A stretch of DNA of 64,000 bases from Xanthobacteraceae bacterium (GTDB taxonomy: Bacteria; Pseudomonadota; Alphaproteobacteria; Rhizobiales; Xanthobacteraceae): NCBI GenBank assembly GCA_029239875.1, contig JARBUD010000004.1:155329-219328 (forward strand). The letters run 5' to 3'. The stretch's first letter is position 1; each line of letters starts with the position of its first letter. The notes under the pieces are model-generated. The model ran no database searches. It was given only the letters and a program-made list of their open reading frames with translations, and was not told the DNA's origin. A program made the translations under genes and the position numbers. Positions 32,198-42,113 of this stretch are shown here, piece after piece.

Positions 32198-33067
32198 TCA
32201 GCCCAGGCCGAAGCCCTTGAAGGCCTTGGCGATCCAGGACTGCTCGTTCATCTGCGGGTTCACGCCCCGCGACTGCACGAGTCTGTAGGCGTCCTTGTAC
32301 CAGGTGCTGTCGGGGAAATTATAGCCGAGGACCGCCGCCGAGGTCTGGGCCTCGCCGACCACGCCGAGCGCCATATAGGCCTCGGTCAGGCGGTAGAGCG
32401 CCTCCTCGACATGGCGCGTCGTCTGGTAGCGCGTGACCACCACCTTGAAGCGGTTGATGGCGCCGGCATAGTTGCGCTGGTCGAGATAGTAGCGCCCGAC
32501 CATCATCTCCTTGCCAGCGAGCTGGTCGCGGGCGACTTCGAGCTTCTTCTTGGCGCTGATCGCATATTCCGTGTTGGGGAACTTGCGCACCACCTCGTCG
32601 AGCGCCTCCATGGCGCGCTCGGTACGCGCCTGGTCGCGGGAGATGTCGGGGATCTGGTCGAAATAGGAGGCGGCGATCAGGTACTGCGCATAGGCCGCAT
32701 CCGCGGAGCCGGGGTGCAGCGCCAGATAGCGCCGCGCCGCGCTGATGCTCTCGTCGTAATTGGCCTGCGCGTAGTTGATGTAGGCGATCATCAGGACCGC
32801 CTTGCGGGCCCATTCCGAATAAGGGTGCTGGCGGTCGACGTCCTCGAAGCGCTTGATCGCCTCGGCATATTCATCCTTCGCCATGAGGGTCAGGCCCTCA
32901 TTGTAGCGCTGCTCGGCCGGCACGTCGGGATAGACCTTGGCCTCGGTGCTGGTGTCGAACCAGCTGGCGCAGCCTCCGAGCGAGGCGCCCAGCATGACCA
33001 GCCCGGCGAGCCGCAGCGCGACGGCGCCGGCCGCCCAGCCACGGCGCGTGGCGCTGCGGGCGGTCAT
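32198..33067 (-). CDS. bamD: Outer membrane assembly lipoprotein BamD
   Basis: BamD is an essential lipoprotein of the BAM complex that inserts beta-barrel proteins into the outer membrane. The 289-residue product has a lipoprotein signal ending in LGGC (Cys33) and five tetratricopeptide-like repeats, such as YNEGLTLMAKDEYAEAIKRF and LDEVVRKFPNTEYAISAKKK. Two starts are possible; ATG 33067 gives a compact lipoprotein signal, and ATG 33115 adds 16 residues. It follows lpxC after 237 bp, so it may have its own promoter. Confidence 0.93.
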   Translation of the reverse strand: MTARSATRRGWAAGAVALRLAGLVMLGASLGGCASWFDTSTEAKVYPDVPAEQRYNEGLTLMAKDEYAEAIKRFEDVDRQHPYSEWARKAVLMIAYINYAQANYDESISAARRYLALHPGSADAAYAQYLIAASYFDQIPDISRDQARTERAMEALDEVVRKFPNTEYAISAKKKLEVARDQLAGKEMMVGRYYLDQRNYAGAINRFKVVVTRYQTTRHVEEALYRLTEAYMALGVVGEAQTSAAVLGYNFPDSTWYKDAYRLVQSRGVNPQMNEQSWIAKAFKGFGLG

Positions 33068-33304
33068 GGTCGCGTCACCGGAACGGCGTCGGTCGAGGGT
33101 GAGAAGACGCATCACAAATTCGATCCCGATCTGGTCGTTAGCCGCCGCGCATTGTGCGCCCAGAATGCTTCAAGAGGCGCTAAGGCGGCTTTCCGACCGG
33201 ATTATGGCGCCGTGGGATGCCAACGGCAAAGAGCGGCAAGCGCGAGTAAGGAAGCCTTCACCCTGTTGCACGAATGACGCGGTCGCGAAACGGGAGCCGC
33301 CGGC

Positions 33305-34243
33305 TCAGAGCTCCGGCGCGTAGGCCGGGACGGCGACCGTGACCAGGCCGGCATTGCTGCTGACGCTGCGGCGGGCGGGGATGCGCGCCTCGACGATCTC
33401 GTAGGCCGAGCGGTCGGAGAGCAGCGCGTCGACCACAGCGAAGTTCAGCTTGTGGCCGCCGCGATAGGAACGGTAGCGGGCCATGAGCGGCAGGCCGCCG
33501 ATGGCAAGGTCACCAACCGCGTCCAGGGCCTTGTGGCGGACGAATTCGTCTGAGTAGCGCAGGCCCGTCGTGTTGACGATGCCGTCCTCGCCCAGGCAGA
33601 TCGTGTTGTCGAGCGAGGCGCCGAGGGCATAGCCAGCCTGCCAGAGACGCTCGACGTCGCTGACGAAGCCGAAGGTGCGGGCCGCGGCCAGCTCCTTGCG
33701 GAACACCTCGGGCGACATGGTGGCGGCGAAGCGCTGCCGGCCGATCGCGGCGTGGGCGAAGTCGATTTCGACCTCGAGCCGGAAGCCGAAATCGTAAGGG
33801 GAGAGCTCGCCGAAGCCGACCTCGCTTTCGACACGCACGGTCTTGAGCACGCGCAGATAACGACGGGCGCGGTTCGTCTCGACCACGCCGGCCTCGTCCA
33901 CGGCGGCGACGAAGGCGTCGGCGCTGCCGTCGAGGATCGGCACTTCCGGCCCGTCGATCTCGACATGCGCATTATCGACGCCGAGACCGGAGAAGCAGGC
34001 GAGCAGGTGCTCGACGGTGGAGACGGCCGGGCCGCTCGAATCACGCAGCACGGTGGCGAGGTCACTGCCACGCACGGCGCCGCGGCAGGCGCGCACGGAC
34101 TGGGCCGAATCGATGCGGTGGAAGACGATGCCGGTGTCGGCTTCGGCGGGAGCGATGCTCAACCGCGCACGCTTGCCGGAATGCACGCCGACGCCGGAAA
34201 GCGTCACGCAGTCGCCAAGAGTGGTCTGCCGTACAGCGTTCAT
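33305..34243 (-). CDS. lpxC: UDP-3-O-acyl-N-acetylglucosamine deacetylase
   Basis: LpxC catalyses the committed step of lipid A synthesis. The 312-residue zinc hydrolase has H79 in STVEHLLACFSGLG, and H237 and D241 in VRHKALDAVGDLAIGG, which are the metal ligands, plus the late His in GGHKLNFAVVDAL. Length matches the family. Its place after ftsZ is conserved in alphaproteobacteria. Confidence 0.97.
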   Translation of the reverse strand: MNAVRQTTLGDCVTLSGVGVHSGKRARLSIAPAEADTGIVFHRIDSAQSVRACRGAVRGSDLATVLRDSSGPAVSTVEHLLACFSGLGVDNAHVEIDGPEVPILDGSADAFVAAVDEAGVVETNRARRYLRVLKTVRVESEVGFGELSPYDFGFRLEVEIDFAHAAIGRQRFAATMSPEVFRKELAAARTFGFVSDVERLWQAGYALGASLDNTICLGEDGIVNTTGLRYSDEFVRHKALDAVGDLAIGGLPLMARYRSYRGGHKLNFAVVDALLSDRSAYEIVEARIPARRSVSSNAGLVTVAVPAYAPEL

Positions 34244-34471
34244 TCAGACCCAAGAAGCGGACGCACGAAACGCTCCGCTTTCCCCATTCCCCATAACCAA
34301 CAAGATCCACCGCCATTTGGGGGAGCGCGGAACCCGATCCACGCCGGCGGCTTATCGTTGGCTGGCAAGATAACGGCGCCGTGAGTCCGCGCCAAATCAC
34401 GCTTGCTTACCGTCTGTTACCGTTACTACGCTGACGCAAAATCCTAAAAAATCGTTTAATACCAACGCAAT

Positions 34472-34555
34472 GCGCCCGAGTCTCGCGACCCGGGCGCTGC
34501 GCTGCATGATACGGTCTGTAACAGGGCGGCGGAGCCGCCCTTAGGGCACGTGCCC
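34472..34555 (-). terminator. Hairpin pair and palindrome downstream of ftsZ
   Basis: The 321-bp ftsZ-lpxC gap (34244-34564) holds, in transcription order, the perfect palindrome GGGCACGTGCCC (34544-34555), an 8-bp hairpin AGGGCGGC/GCCGCCCT (34523-34541) with a three-base loop, and a 7-bp hairpin (34472-34497). They lie 10-93 bp after the ftsZ stop and probably end or attenuate transcription. The remainder to 34244 is AT-richer and likely carries the lpxC promoter; no gene is seen there. Confidence 0.55.
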
Positions 34556-34564
34556 GACTCGGCC

Positions 34565-36310
34565 TCAGCCCTGCCGGCGCAGGAAGGCCGGGATGTCGAG
34601 ATGGTCGTCCTCGGCCGGACGAGCGACCCGCGCCTCGCCCGGGCGCTGCGCCGGACGCTTGGCGTACTCGGACGGCTCGGGGCGCATATCGGCCAGCGGA
34701 CGCTGCTCGGCGTAGCCGTGGGACTGGCCCTGCGGCTGGGCGTAGCCCTGGGGCTGGGCCTGCGGCGCGCGGCGCACCATCGGGCGCATCTCGGCCGGCG
34801 GGTCCGCTTCCTCCTCGTCCTGATGGCGGCCGAGGCCGACATTGGCGAGGCGCTGCAGCAGCGTCATCCGCTTCTTCTCGGCATGCTGATGGTCCGGCAC
34901 CTCGCCGCGGGCGGCGCGGATCTGGTTCTGCGCCGGCAGCGGCAGCTCGTCCACGCGCGGCATGCGCGGCGCCGGGCGCTCGGCCTGCGGCGGGATGAAC
35001 GGCTCGATGGAGTGCTCCTCATAGGCCGCCTCGTTGACCGGGGCCGGCTCCGGCTCGGCATAGAGCGCGGGCTTGGGGGCCAGCTGGCGGATGGTGACAT
35101 CGTCGATGGCCGCCGGCGCATAGGCCGCCTCGCCGCCATAGACGTGGTCGTTCTCGGCCGGACCGGCGAAGCTCGGCTCCGCGGTCGCGGCATAGGCGCC
35201 ATCGTCCGCATCGAGCGCCGAGGCGACCGAGCGCAGGGCCGCCTCGCGGCGCGCTTCGACCGCAGCGCGGCCCGCATTGGAGACGCGGCGCCCGCCGATG
35301 TCCGGGAGGCCGTTCAGGCTGTGCGGGATCTGCTCGGGGATCACCGCAGGGTCGATGCCGGTGGCGACGACCGACACGCGGATGAGGCCTTCCAGCGTCT
35401 CGTCGAAGGTGGCGCCGAGGATGATGTTGGCGTCCGGATCGACTTCCTCGCGGATGCGGGTCGCCGCCTCGTCCACCTCGAACAGGGTGAGGTCCTTGCC
35501 GCCGGTGATGGAGATCAGCAGGCCGCGGGCGCCGCGCATCGACACTTCGTCGAGCAGCGGATTGGCGATCGCCGCTTCCGCCGCGTGCCGGGCACGCTGC
35601 TCGCCGGAGGCCTCGCCGGTGCCCATCATCGCCTTGCCCATCTCGCGCATGACGGCGCGGACGTCGGCGAAGTCGAGGTTGATCAGGCCTTCCTTCACCA
35701 TCAGGTCGGTGATGCAGGCGACGCCCGAATAGAGCACCTGGTCCGCCATGGCGAAGGCGTCGGCGAAGGTGGTGCGCTCGTTGGCCACCCGGAACAGGTT
35801 CTGGTTCGGGATGACGATGAGCGTGTCGACGCCCTTCTGCAGCTCGGCGATGCCCATCTCGCCGATGCGCATGCGGCGCTGGCCCTCGAAGTGGAAGGGC
35901 TTGGTCACCACGCCGACGGTGAGGATGCCGAGCTCGCGCGCGGCGCGGGCGATGACCGGGGCGGCGCCAGTGCCCGTGCCACCGCCCATGCCAGCGGTGA
36001 TGAACACCATGTGCGCGCCGGCGAGGTGGTCGCGGATCTCGTCCAGCGCCTCCTCGGCGGCGGCGCGGCCGACTTCCGGCTGCGAGCCGGCGCCGAGGCC
36101 CTCGGTGACCGCGACGCCCATCTGGATGATGCGCTCGGCCTTGGACAGGGTCAGCGCCTGCGCGTCCGTGTTGGCGACGACGAAGTCGACGCCCGACAGG
36201 CCGGCGGTGATCATGTTGTTGACTGCGTTGCTGCCTGCGCCGCCGACGCCGAACACGGTGATCCGGGGACGCAGCTCGCGGATGTCAGGTACCTGGAGGT
36301 TGATCGTCAT
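34565..36310 (-). CDS. ftsZ: Cell division protein FtsZ
   Basis: FtsZ is the tubulin-like GTPase that forms the division ring. The 581-residue protein has [15 protein letters not shown] near the start, the tubulin signature GGGTGTG (109-115) and a T7 loop around [12 protein letters not shown] long variable linker of about 240 residues leads to the conserved C-terminal peptide [10 protein letters not shown] that binds FtsA. The long-linker form is normal for Hyphomicrobiales. The start follows AGGGGAC; ftsA is 86 bp upstream. Confidence 0.98.
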   Translation of the reverse strand: MTINLQVPDIRELRPRITVFGVGGAGSNAVNNMITAGLSGVDFVVANTDAQALTLSKAERIIQMGVAVTEGLGAGSQPEVGRAAAEEALDEIRDHLAGAHMVFITAGMGGGTGTGAAPVIARAARELGILTVGVVTKPFHFEGQRRMRIGEMGIAELQKGVDTLIVIPNQNLFRVANERTTFADAFAMADQVLYSGVACITDLMVKEGLINLDFADVRAVMREMGKAMMGTGEASGEQRARHAAEAAIANPLLDEVSMRGARGLLISITGGKDLTLFEVDEAATRIREEVDPDANIILGATFDETLEGLIRVSVVATGIDPAVIPEQIPHSLNGLPDIGGRRVSNAGRAAVEARREAALRSVASALDADDGAYAATAEPSFAGPAENDHVYGGEAAYAPAAIDDVTIRQLAPKPALYAEPEPAPVNEAAYEEHSIEPFIPPQAERPAPRMPRVDELPLPAQNQIRAARGEVPDHQHAEKKRMTLLQRLANVGLGRHQDEEEADPPAEMRPMVRRAPQAQPQGYAQPQGQSHGYAEQRPLADMRPEPSEYAKRPAQRPGEARVARPAEDDHLDIPAFLRRQG

Positions 36311-36396
36311 TTCATTGTCCCCTAACGCCGGCGGGCACGAGGCCCGTCACGATCACTTTGGTGCCGGTTCCGCCGGCGCGGGTTGGATGGAACACG

Positions 36397-37722
36397 TCAG
36401 AAGGCCTCCCTCAGCCAGTGTCCGACGCGCGAGAAGTAGCCCCCTCCCTCCGCATGGGAGAGCCGCCGGCGCCTGGCCTCGAAATGCTCGAGGCCGGCGA
36501 CCTGCGGGTAGACGAGAAGCCCGGTGGCGACAGCAAAAGGTGCCCCACGCGCCGCCTCCGGCAATTTGGAGATGCCCAGCGGGCGGCCGATCCGCACCTG
36601 CGGGCCGAGGATCTTGCCGACCAGTTCGGTGAGGCCGGTGAGCTGCGCCGCGCCACCGGTGAGCACGATGCGCCGGCCGGCGCCGGCCGCATGGCCGGAG
36701 GCGACCAGCCGGTCGCGTACCAGCTCGACGATCTCCTCCACGCGCGGGCGGACGATGCGCACCAGCCGCGCCTTCGGGATCGCCCGCGGCAGGTCGTGGT
36801 GGTCGTCGGAGATCGCCGGCACGGTGAGCATCTCGCGCTCGTCGGCGCTCATCGCCATCACGCCGCCATGCAGGCTCTTCAGCCGCTCGGCATCGGCAAG
36901 GCGGGTGGACAGGCCGCGGGCGACGTCGTTGGTCACGTGCTGGCCGCCCAGCGCGACGCCGTCGACGTGCACGCAGTGGCCGTTCTCTACCACCGCGACG
37001 GTGGTGGTGCCGGCGCCGAAGTCGATCAGCGTCACGCCGAGCTCGGCCTCGTCGTCGGCGAGGGTGGAGAGTGCGGCGGCATAGGGGGCGGCGACCATCG
37101 CCTCGACGCCGAGATGGCAGCGCTCGATGCAGAGCAGCAGGTTGCGCACCGCCGACGCCTCGGCGGTGATCACATGCAGGTCGACGCCGAGCCGGCGTCC
37201 CAGCATGCCGCGCGGCTCGCCGATGCCGCCGACCCCATCGATCGCATAGCCGACCGGCAGCGCGTGCAGGATGGTGCGGTCGGCACCGACCGCGAAGGTC
37301 GAGGCGGCATCGAGCACGCGGCGGATGTCGCCCTCGGCGACCGCCGGCTCGGGCAGGTCGACCTCGGCTGCGAAATGCTCGGAGGAGAGTCGGCCACCGG
37401 CCAGCGACACCACCACGGAAGCGATCTGCGCGCCGGCCATGCGCTCGGCGGCGTCGACCGCGCGGCGGATGGCGTGCTCGGCCCGCTCCATGTCGATGAC
37501 GGTGCCGCCCTTGATGCCGTGCGCGCTGGTATGGCCGACGCCGAGCACGTCCACCGAATGGGTGCGGCGGCGCAGGCTCGAAGAGGCGTCACGCGGCTTC
37601 AGCCGGGCGATCATGCAGACGATCTTGGAGGTGCCGACCTCCAGCACGCCGACCACGCCGGTGCGGCGCGGCGCCAGCGGGCGCATCTTCGGCGCGATCT
37701 CGAAGGGAGCGCGGGGCCTCAC
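36397..37722 (-). CDS. ftsA: Cell division protein FtsA
   Basis: FtsA is an actin-like ATPase that tethers FtsZ to the membrane. The 441-residue protein has VVGVLEVGTSKIVCMIA (phosphate 1), LIDFGAGTTTVAVVENGHCVH (phosphate 2) and RIVLTGGAAQLTGLTEL. The C-terminal FSRVGHWLREAF is an amphipathic membrane-targeting helix. It begins with GTG at 37722 that overlaps the ftsQ stop (GTGA), with AAGGGGGG upstream; ATG 37686 is the alternative start. Confidence 0.96.
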   Translation of the reverse strand: MRPRAPFEIAPKMRPLAPRRTGVVGVLEVGTSKIVCMIARLKPRDASSSLRRRTHSVDVLGVGHTSAHGIKGGTVIDMERAEHAIRRAVDAAERMAGAQIASVVVSLAGGRLSSEHFAAEVDLPEPAVAEGDIRRVLDAASTFAVGADRTILHALPVGYAIDGVGGIGEPRGMLGRRLGVDLHVITAEASAVRNLLLCIERCHLGVEAMVAAPYAAALSTLADDEAELGVTLIDFGAGTTTVAVVENGHCVHVDGVALGGQHVTNDVARGLSTRLADAERLKSLHGGVMAMSADEREMLTVPAISDDHHDLPRAIPKARLVRIVRPRVEEIVELVRDRLVASGHAAGAGRRIVLTGGAAQLTGLTELVGKILGPQVRIGRPLGISKLPEAARGAPFAVATGLLVYPQVAGLEHFEARRRRLSHAEGGGYFSRVGHWLREAF

Positions 37723-38762
37723 GTGTTGCCCCCCTTCTTGGTCTTGTTCTTCGGCTTGCCGTCGTCCTGGCGGGCCGCATAGGCGGCGTCCGACAGGCGG
37801 ACCGACACGCGGTCGGAGAGGCGAAGGTCGACGATGGTGATGTCGCGGGTGAGCAGGGACTTCTCCTGGTCGAGAACGGCAAGTTGCTGCAGGGCGTCGA
37901 TCAGGCCGTGCTCGGGCAGGCGCACGTCGATGCCGTTGCGCATCTTCAGCGTCCAGCGGCGGTCGGCGACACGGATGGCGGCGCGCACCTTGTCGCGCAC
38001 GCCGGGCACGAGGCTGAGCGCGTCGACGATCTCGACCACGCTCTTCTCGGCGCCGTCGCCCACGACGATCGGCAGGCGGATGTAGCGCGGGTCGTCGGAA
38101 TAGGGGGCGATGATCGTGCCGTCGCGGGCGATGACGTTGATCTTCCCGTCCTTCTGCCAGAGCGCGAAGCCCTCACGCTCGACGATCTGGATGTCGAGCC
38201 GGTCGGGATAGAGCTTCTGCACCGTGGCGCGCTTGATCCAGGCGAGCTCTTCGAGCCGCATGCGCGCGCCTTCGGCGTCGAGGAACAGCAGCGAGGAGGT
38301 CGGCTTCACGCCCGCGGTGGCGAGGATGTCGCCCGGCGTGACGTGATTCTGGCCGGAGAGGTTCACATTGGCGATTCGGAAGCCGGCGATGTTGGCGCCG
38401 GCATCGCCCACGTCACGCATCGTCTCGATGGCGGCGGGCATGTGACCGCCGCGCTCCAGGCCGTAGATGCCGGTGGCGGCGAAGAGCAGCGCGGTGAGCC
38501 AGGTGCCGGCACCGGCGCTGAGCGCGCGGGAGGCGGAAAGGCCGACCAGAAAGCGCCGGCCGCCGATGATGGTGCGATCGAACAGGCGGGTGCGGCCGGA
38601 AGCGGACGTCGCGGCGGGCGTCGCCGCCGGCACCGCGGCAGGACGCACCCCTGCCCGCTCGCGCGTCCCGCGCGGCGAATCACCTATGGCCGCGCCGGCT
38701 CGCTTGCCCGCAGGCGTCGGCCTGGGGGTCAGCGGTCGAGCGAAGCGTCCTCCACCATCCAT
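37719..38762 (-). CDS. ftsQ: Cell division protein FtsQ
   Basis: FtsQ is a bitopic inner-membrane protein that links early and late divisome parts. The 347-residue protein has a long Pro/Ala/Arg-rich cytoplasmic part (1-80), a transmembrane helix near AGTWLTALLFAATGIYGLE, a POTRA domain with FRIANVNLSGQNHVTPGDIL and a C-terminal FtsQ domain with ITIVDLRLSDRVSVRLSD. The ATG at 38762 lies 34 bp inside the 3' end of ddl; the stop overlaps ftsA. Confidence 0.94.
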   Translation of the reverse strand: MDGGGRFARPLTPRPTPAGKRAGAAIGDSPRGTRERAGVRPAAVPAATPAATSASGRTRLFDRTIIGGRRFLVGLSASRALSAGAGTWLTALLFAATGIYGLERGGHMPAAIETMRDVGDAGANIAGFRIANVNLSGQNHVTPGDILATAGVKPTSSLLFLDAEGARMRLEELAWIKRATVQKLYPDRLDIQIVEREGFALWQKDGKINVIARDGTIIAPYSDDPRYIRLPIVVGDGAEKSVVEIVDALSLVPGVRDKVRAAIRVADRRWTLKMRNGIDVRLPEHGLIDALQQLAVLDQEKSLLTRDITIVDLRLSDRVSVRLSDAAYAARQDDGKPKNKTKKGGNT

Positions 38763-39649
38763 CGTACAAGCTCACCGAACGAATGGCCCGCATGGGCTGC
38801 CAGTTCGGGCACAAGCGACAACTCGGTCATTCCGGGCTGGGTGTTAACTTCCAGACAAACCAGACCGGATTCGTCCCCGGTCCGATCGTCGTATCGGAAG
38901 TCCGACCTGCTGATGCCCCGACAGCCGAGCGCGCGATGCGCCTTAACCGCTAACATCCGCACCTTTTGGTAAACATTCGGTAAAATTCGGGCCGGGAGAA
39001 TGTGAACGGAACCGCCGGGAGTGTATTTTGCCTCGTAATCATAGAACCTTAGGTCGGACTGGATTTCGATGACGCCGAGCGCCTCGTCACCCATCACGGC
39101 GCAGGTAAGCTCCAATCCGGGGATGTAACGCTCGGCCAAAAGCAAATCACCGTGCGGCCAATCGGGCCGATGCAGCTCCTGCGGCGGGTGCTCCTGGTCC
39201 TCCTTGATGATGAACACGCCGACCGAGGAGCCCTCCGAGACCGGCTTGAGCACATAAGGGCGCGGCAGCACATGTTCGCGCGCCGCCTCGGCCCGCGTCA
39301 CCACGCGCCCCTCCGGCACGGGAACGTCGCTGGCAGCGAGGATGATCTTGGCCTGCGCCTTGTCCATGGCGAGCGCGGAGGCCAGCACGCCGGAATGGGT
39401 GTAGGGGATTTGCAGGAACTCCAGCATCCCCTGGATGGTGCCGTCCTCGCCATAGGGGCCATGCAGGGCGTTCAGCGCCACGTCGGGCTTCAGCTCGGTG
39501 AGCACCTGGGCGATGTCGCGCCCGACATCCACGCGCGTCACGCGGTAGCCGACGCTCTCGGCGGCCTTGGCGCAGGCCTCGCCCGACCATAGCGACACCT
39601 GGCGCTCCGACGACCAGCCGCCCATGAGGACGGCGACATGCTTCGACAT
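38729..39649 (-). CDS. ddl: D-alanine--D-alanine ligase
   Basis: Ddl joins two D-alanines with ATP to make the dipeptide used by MurF. The 306-residue ATP-grasp enzyme has VAVLMGGWSSERQVSL, ALHGPYGEDGTIQGMLE, LKPVSEGSSVGVFII and the C-terminal CLEVNTQPGMTELSLVPE. AAGGAG precedes the ATG at 39649. It is placed between murB and ftsQ as in most alphaproteobacteria. Confidence 0.97.
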   Translation of the reverse strand: MSKHVAVLMGGWSSERQVSLWSGEACAKAAESVGYRVTRVDVGRDIAQVLTELKPDVALNALHGPYGEDGTIQGMLEFLQIPYTHSGVLASALAMDKAQAKIILAASDVPVPEGRVVTRAEAAREHVLPRPYVLKPVSEGSSVGVFIIKEDQEHPPQELHRPDWPHGDLLLAERYIPGLELTCAVMGDEALGVIEIQSDLRFYDYEAKYTPGGSVHILPARILPNVYQKVRMLAVKAHRALGCRGISRSDFRYDDRTGDESGLVCLEVNTQPGMTELSLVPELAAHAGHSFGELVRWMVEDASLDR

Positions 39650-39681
39650 GGTCTTCTCCTTGCCCCGATGCGGGGGTCGTC

Positions 39682-40602
39682 TCAGGCGGGAATGCCGATC
39701 CGCTTGATTTCCCACTCCAGCTCGACGCCGGACTGGACCTTCACGCGCCGGCGCACTTCCTCGCCCAGCCCTTCGATGTCGGCAGCGGTGGCGCTGCCGG
39801 TGTTGATGAGGAAATTGCAATGCATTTCAGAGACTTGCGCGGCACTGACCTGCAGTCCGCGGCAGCCGGCTGCATCGATCAGCTGCCACGCCTTGTGGCC
39901 GGGCGGGTTCTTGAAGGTGGAGCCGCCAGTCTTCTCGCGGATCGGCTGCGACGCCTCGCGGGCTTCGGTGATTCGGTCCATTTCGGCAAGGATCGTCGCG
40001 CTGTCGCCGGGGCGACCCTGATAGAGCGCGCTGGTGAAGACGACGTCCGCCGGGGCACCGGAATGGCGGTAGCTGAAGCCGAAGTCCCCGTTTGAAAACA
40101 ATCGGATGTTTCCCGCGCGGTCGACGGCCCGGGCTTCGATCAGGCAGTCCTTGGTCTCGCCGCCATGGGCGCCGGCATTCATGCGCAGCGCCCCGCCGAT
40201 GCCGCCGGGAATGCCGCGGTAGAACGCCAATCCGTCGATGCCGGCATCGGCTGCCGCACGCGCGGCCTTCACGTCGGGAACGGCTGCCCCCACGCGCAGC
40301 TTGTGGCCATCCTCGACCTTGATCTCGCTGAAGCCGCGTCCGAGCCGGATCACCACCCCCGGCACGCCGCCGTCGCGTACGATGAGGTTGGAGCCGAGGC
40401 CCACCACGATGACCGGGATCTCGGCCGGCAGGTTCTTGAGGAAATAGGCGAGGTCGTCCTCGTCCGCCGGCGTGAACAGCACCTGCGCCGGACCGCCGAC
40501 GCGGAACCAGGTCAGCTCCGCCAGCGACTGGTTGGCGATCATCCGCCCGCGCAGCTCCGGCATGCGGGCGGAAAGCTCGGCCGTGATGTCGGGAAAGCTC
40601 AC
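39682..40602 (-). CDS. murB: UDP-N-acetylenolpyruvoylglucosamine reductase
   Basis: MurB reduces UDP-GlcNAc-enolpyruvate to UDP-MurNAc with NADPH and FAD. The 306-residue flavoenzyme has [54 protein letters not shown] and GGSTFKNP with the catalytic Ser. The GTG at 40602 overlaps the murC stop (GTGA) and replaces a longer frame that extends into murC with a Gly-run. Confidence 0.97.
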   Translation of the reverse strand: MSFPDITAELSARMPELRGRMIANQSLAELTWFRVGGPAQVLFTPADEDDLAYFLKNLPAEIPVIVVGLGSNLIVRDGGVPGVVIRLGRGFSEIKVEDGHKLRVGAAVPDVKAARAAADAGIDGLAFYRGIPGGIGGALRMNAGAHGGETKDCLIEARAVDRAGNIRLFSNGDFGFSYRHSGAPADVVFTSALYQGRPGDSATILAEMDRITEAREASQPIREKTGGSTFKNPPGHKAWQLIDAAGCRGLQVSAAQVSEMHCNFLINTGSATAADIEGLGEEVRRRVKVQSGVELEWEIKRIGIPA

Positions 40603-42008
40603 GCCGCCGCCCCCGCCGCCAACTGCTCCGGCAAGGCGTAGGCCCATTGGCTGATACTGCCGGCGCCGAGGCAGACGACGTAGTCCTCGGGCCTGGCGAA
40701 GCCCTTGACGATGCCGGCCAGCGCGTCCGGTCCGGGCAGCGCGACGACCGAGCGATGGCCGCGCGCGCGCAGTGCCTCGACCAGATGGTCGCGGTCGATC
40801 AAGGGAATCGGCGCCTCGCCGGCCGGATAGACATCGGCGACGATGACGTGGTCGGCGTCGTTGAAGCAGGTGGCGAACTGGTCGAACAGCGATTGCAGCC
40901 GCGTGTAGCGGTGCGGCTGGACCACGGCGATCACCTGCCCCTCTGTGGAGGCGCGGGCGGCGCGCAGCACGGCGGCGATCTCCACCGGGTGGTGGCCGTA
41001 ATCGTCGAAGATGGTGACACCGCCCACCTCGCCGGTGCGGGTGAAGCGCCGCTTCACTCCGCCGAAGCCGGCGAGCGCGGAGCGGATCTGCTCGTCGCTG
41101 GCACCGAGCTCATGCGCCACGGCGATGGCGGCGGTGGCGTTGAGCGCGTTGTGGCGGCCGGGCATGGGCAGCACGAGGTCGCGCAATTCATGGCGCACGT
41201 CGCCGTTGCGGCCGCGGAACAGCACGTTGAAGCGGCAGACGCCACCGCGCAGGTCGAGGTCGACGAGGCGCACATCCGCCTGCGGGTTCTCGCCATAGGT
41301 GATGACGCGGCGGTCCTCGACCCGGCCGACGAGGTCCTGCACCACCGGATGGTCGATGCACATCACCGCGAAGCCGTAGAAGGGCAGGTTGTCGATGAAG
41401 GAGCGGAACGCCGCCTGCACCGCGTCGAAGGTCTTGAAGTGGTCGAGATGCTCGGGGTCGATATTGGTGACGATCGCCACCTCGGCCGGGAGCTTCAGGA
41501 AGGTGCCGTCGCTCTCATCCGCCTCCACCACCATCCATTCGCCGTCTCCGAGACGGGCATTGGTGCCATAGGCATTGATGATGCCGCCATTGATCACGGT
41601 CGGGTCGAAACCGCCGGCGTCGAGCAGGGTCGCCACCAGCGACGTGGTGGTGGTCTTGCCGTGGGTGCCGGCGATGGCGACGCAGCTCTTCAGCCGCATC
41701 AGCTCGGCCAGCATCTCGGCCCGGCGCACCACCGGCAGGCGCTTGGCGCGGGCGGCGACCAGCTCGGGATTGTCGCGCCGGATGGCGGAGGAGACCACCA
41801 GCACCGCCGCGCCGTCGATGTTCGGCGCCGCGTGGCCGATATGGACCTTGATGCCCTTCTCGGTCAGGCGCTTGACGTTGGCGCTCTCGGAGACGTCCGA
41901 ACCCTGCACCGTGTAGCCGAGATTGTGCAGCACCTCGGCGATGCCGCTCATGCCGATGCCGCCGATGCCGACGAAGTGGATGGGGCCGAGTGAGAGCGGG
42001 AGCTTCAT
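40599..42008 (-). CDS. murC: UDP-N-acetylmuramate--L-alanine ligase
   Basis: MurC adds L-alanine to UDP-MurNAc. The 469-residue Mur ligase has the Rossmann start [20 protein letters not shown] loop [11 protein letters not shown] (115-125), [12 protein letters not shown] and the central [16 protein letters not shown], and a C-terminal domain with [15 protein letters not shown]. Length is typical. It is coupled to murB and 105 bp after murG. Confidence 0.97.
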   Translation of the reverse strand: MKLPLSLGPIHFVGIGGIGMSGIAEVLHNLGYTVQGSDVSESANVKRLTEKGIKVHIGHAAPNIDGAAVLVVSSAIRRDNPELVAARAKRLPVVRRAEMLAELMRLKSCVAIAGTHGKTTTTSLVATLLDAGGFDPTVINGGIINAYGTNARLGDGEWMVVEADESDGTFLKLPAEVAIVTNIDPEHLDHFKTFDAVQAAFRSFIDNLPFYGFAVMCIDHPVVQDLVGRVEDRRVITYGENPQADVRLVDLDLRGGVCRFNVLFRGRNGDVRHELRDLVLPMPGRHNALNATAAIAVAHELGASDEQIRSALAGFGGVKRRFTRTGEVGGVTIFDDYGHHPVEIAAVLRAARASTEGQVIAVVQPHRYTRLQSLFDQFATCFNDADHVIVADVYPAGEAPIPLIDRDHLVEALRARGHRSVVALPGPDALAGIVKGFARPEDYVVCLGAGSISQWAYALPEQLAAGAAA

Positions 42009-42113
42009 GCGATCTTCCTTCGGCCGGCACGCAGGAGATGCGCCGGCGCAACTTCCGGGCGCGCAGCAATAGACGAGCGGGTCCGCCCCGTCATCCCGCC
42101 TATGGTACCCGGC

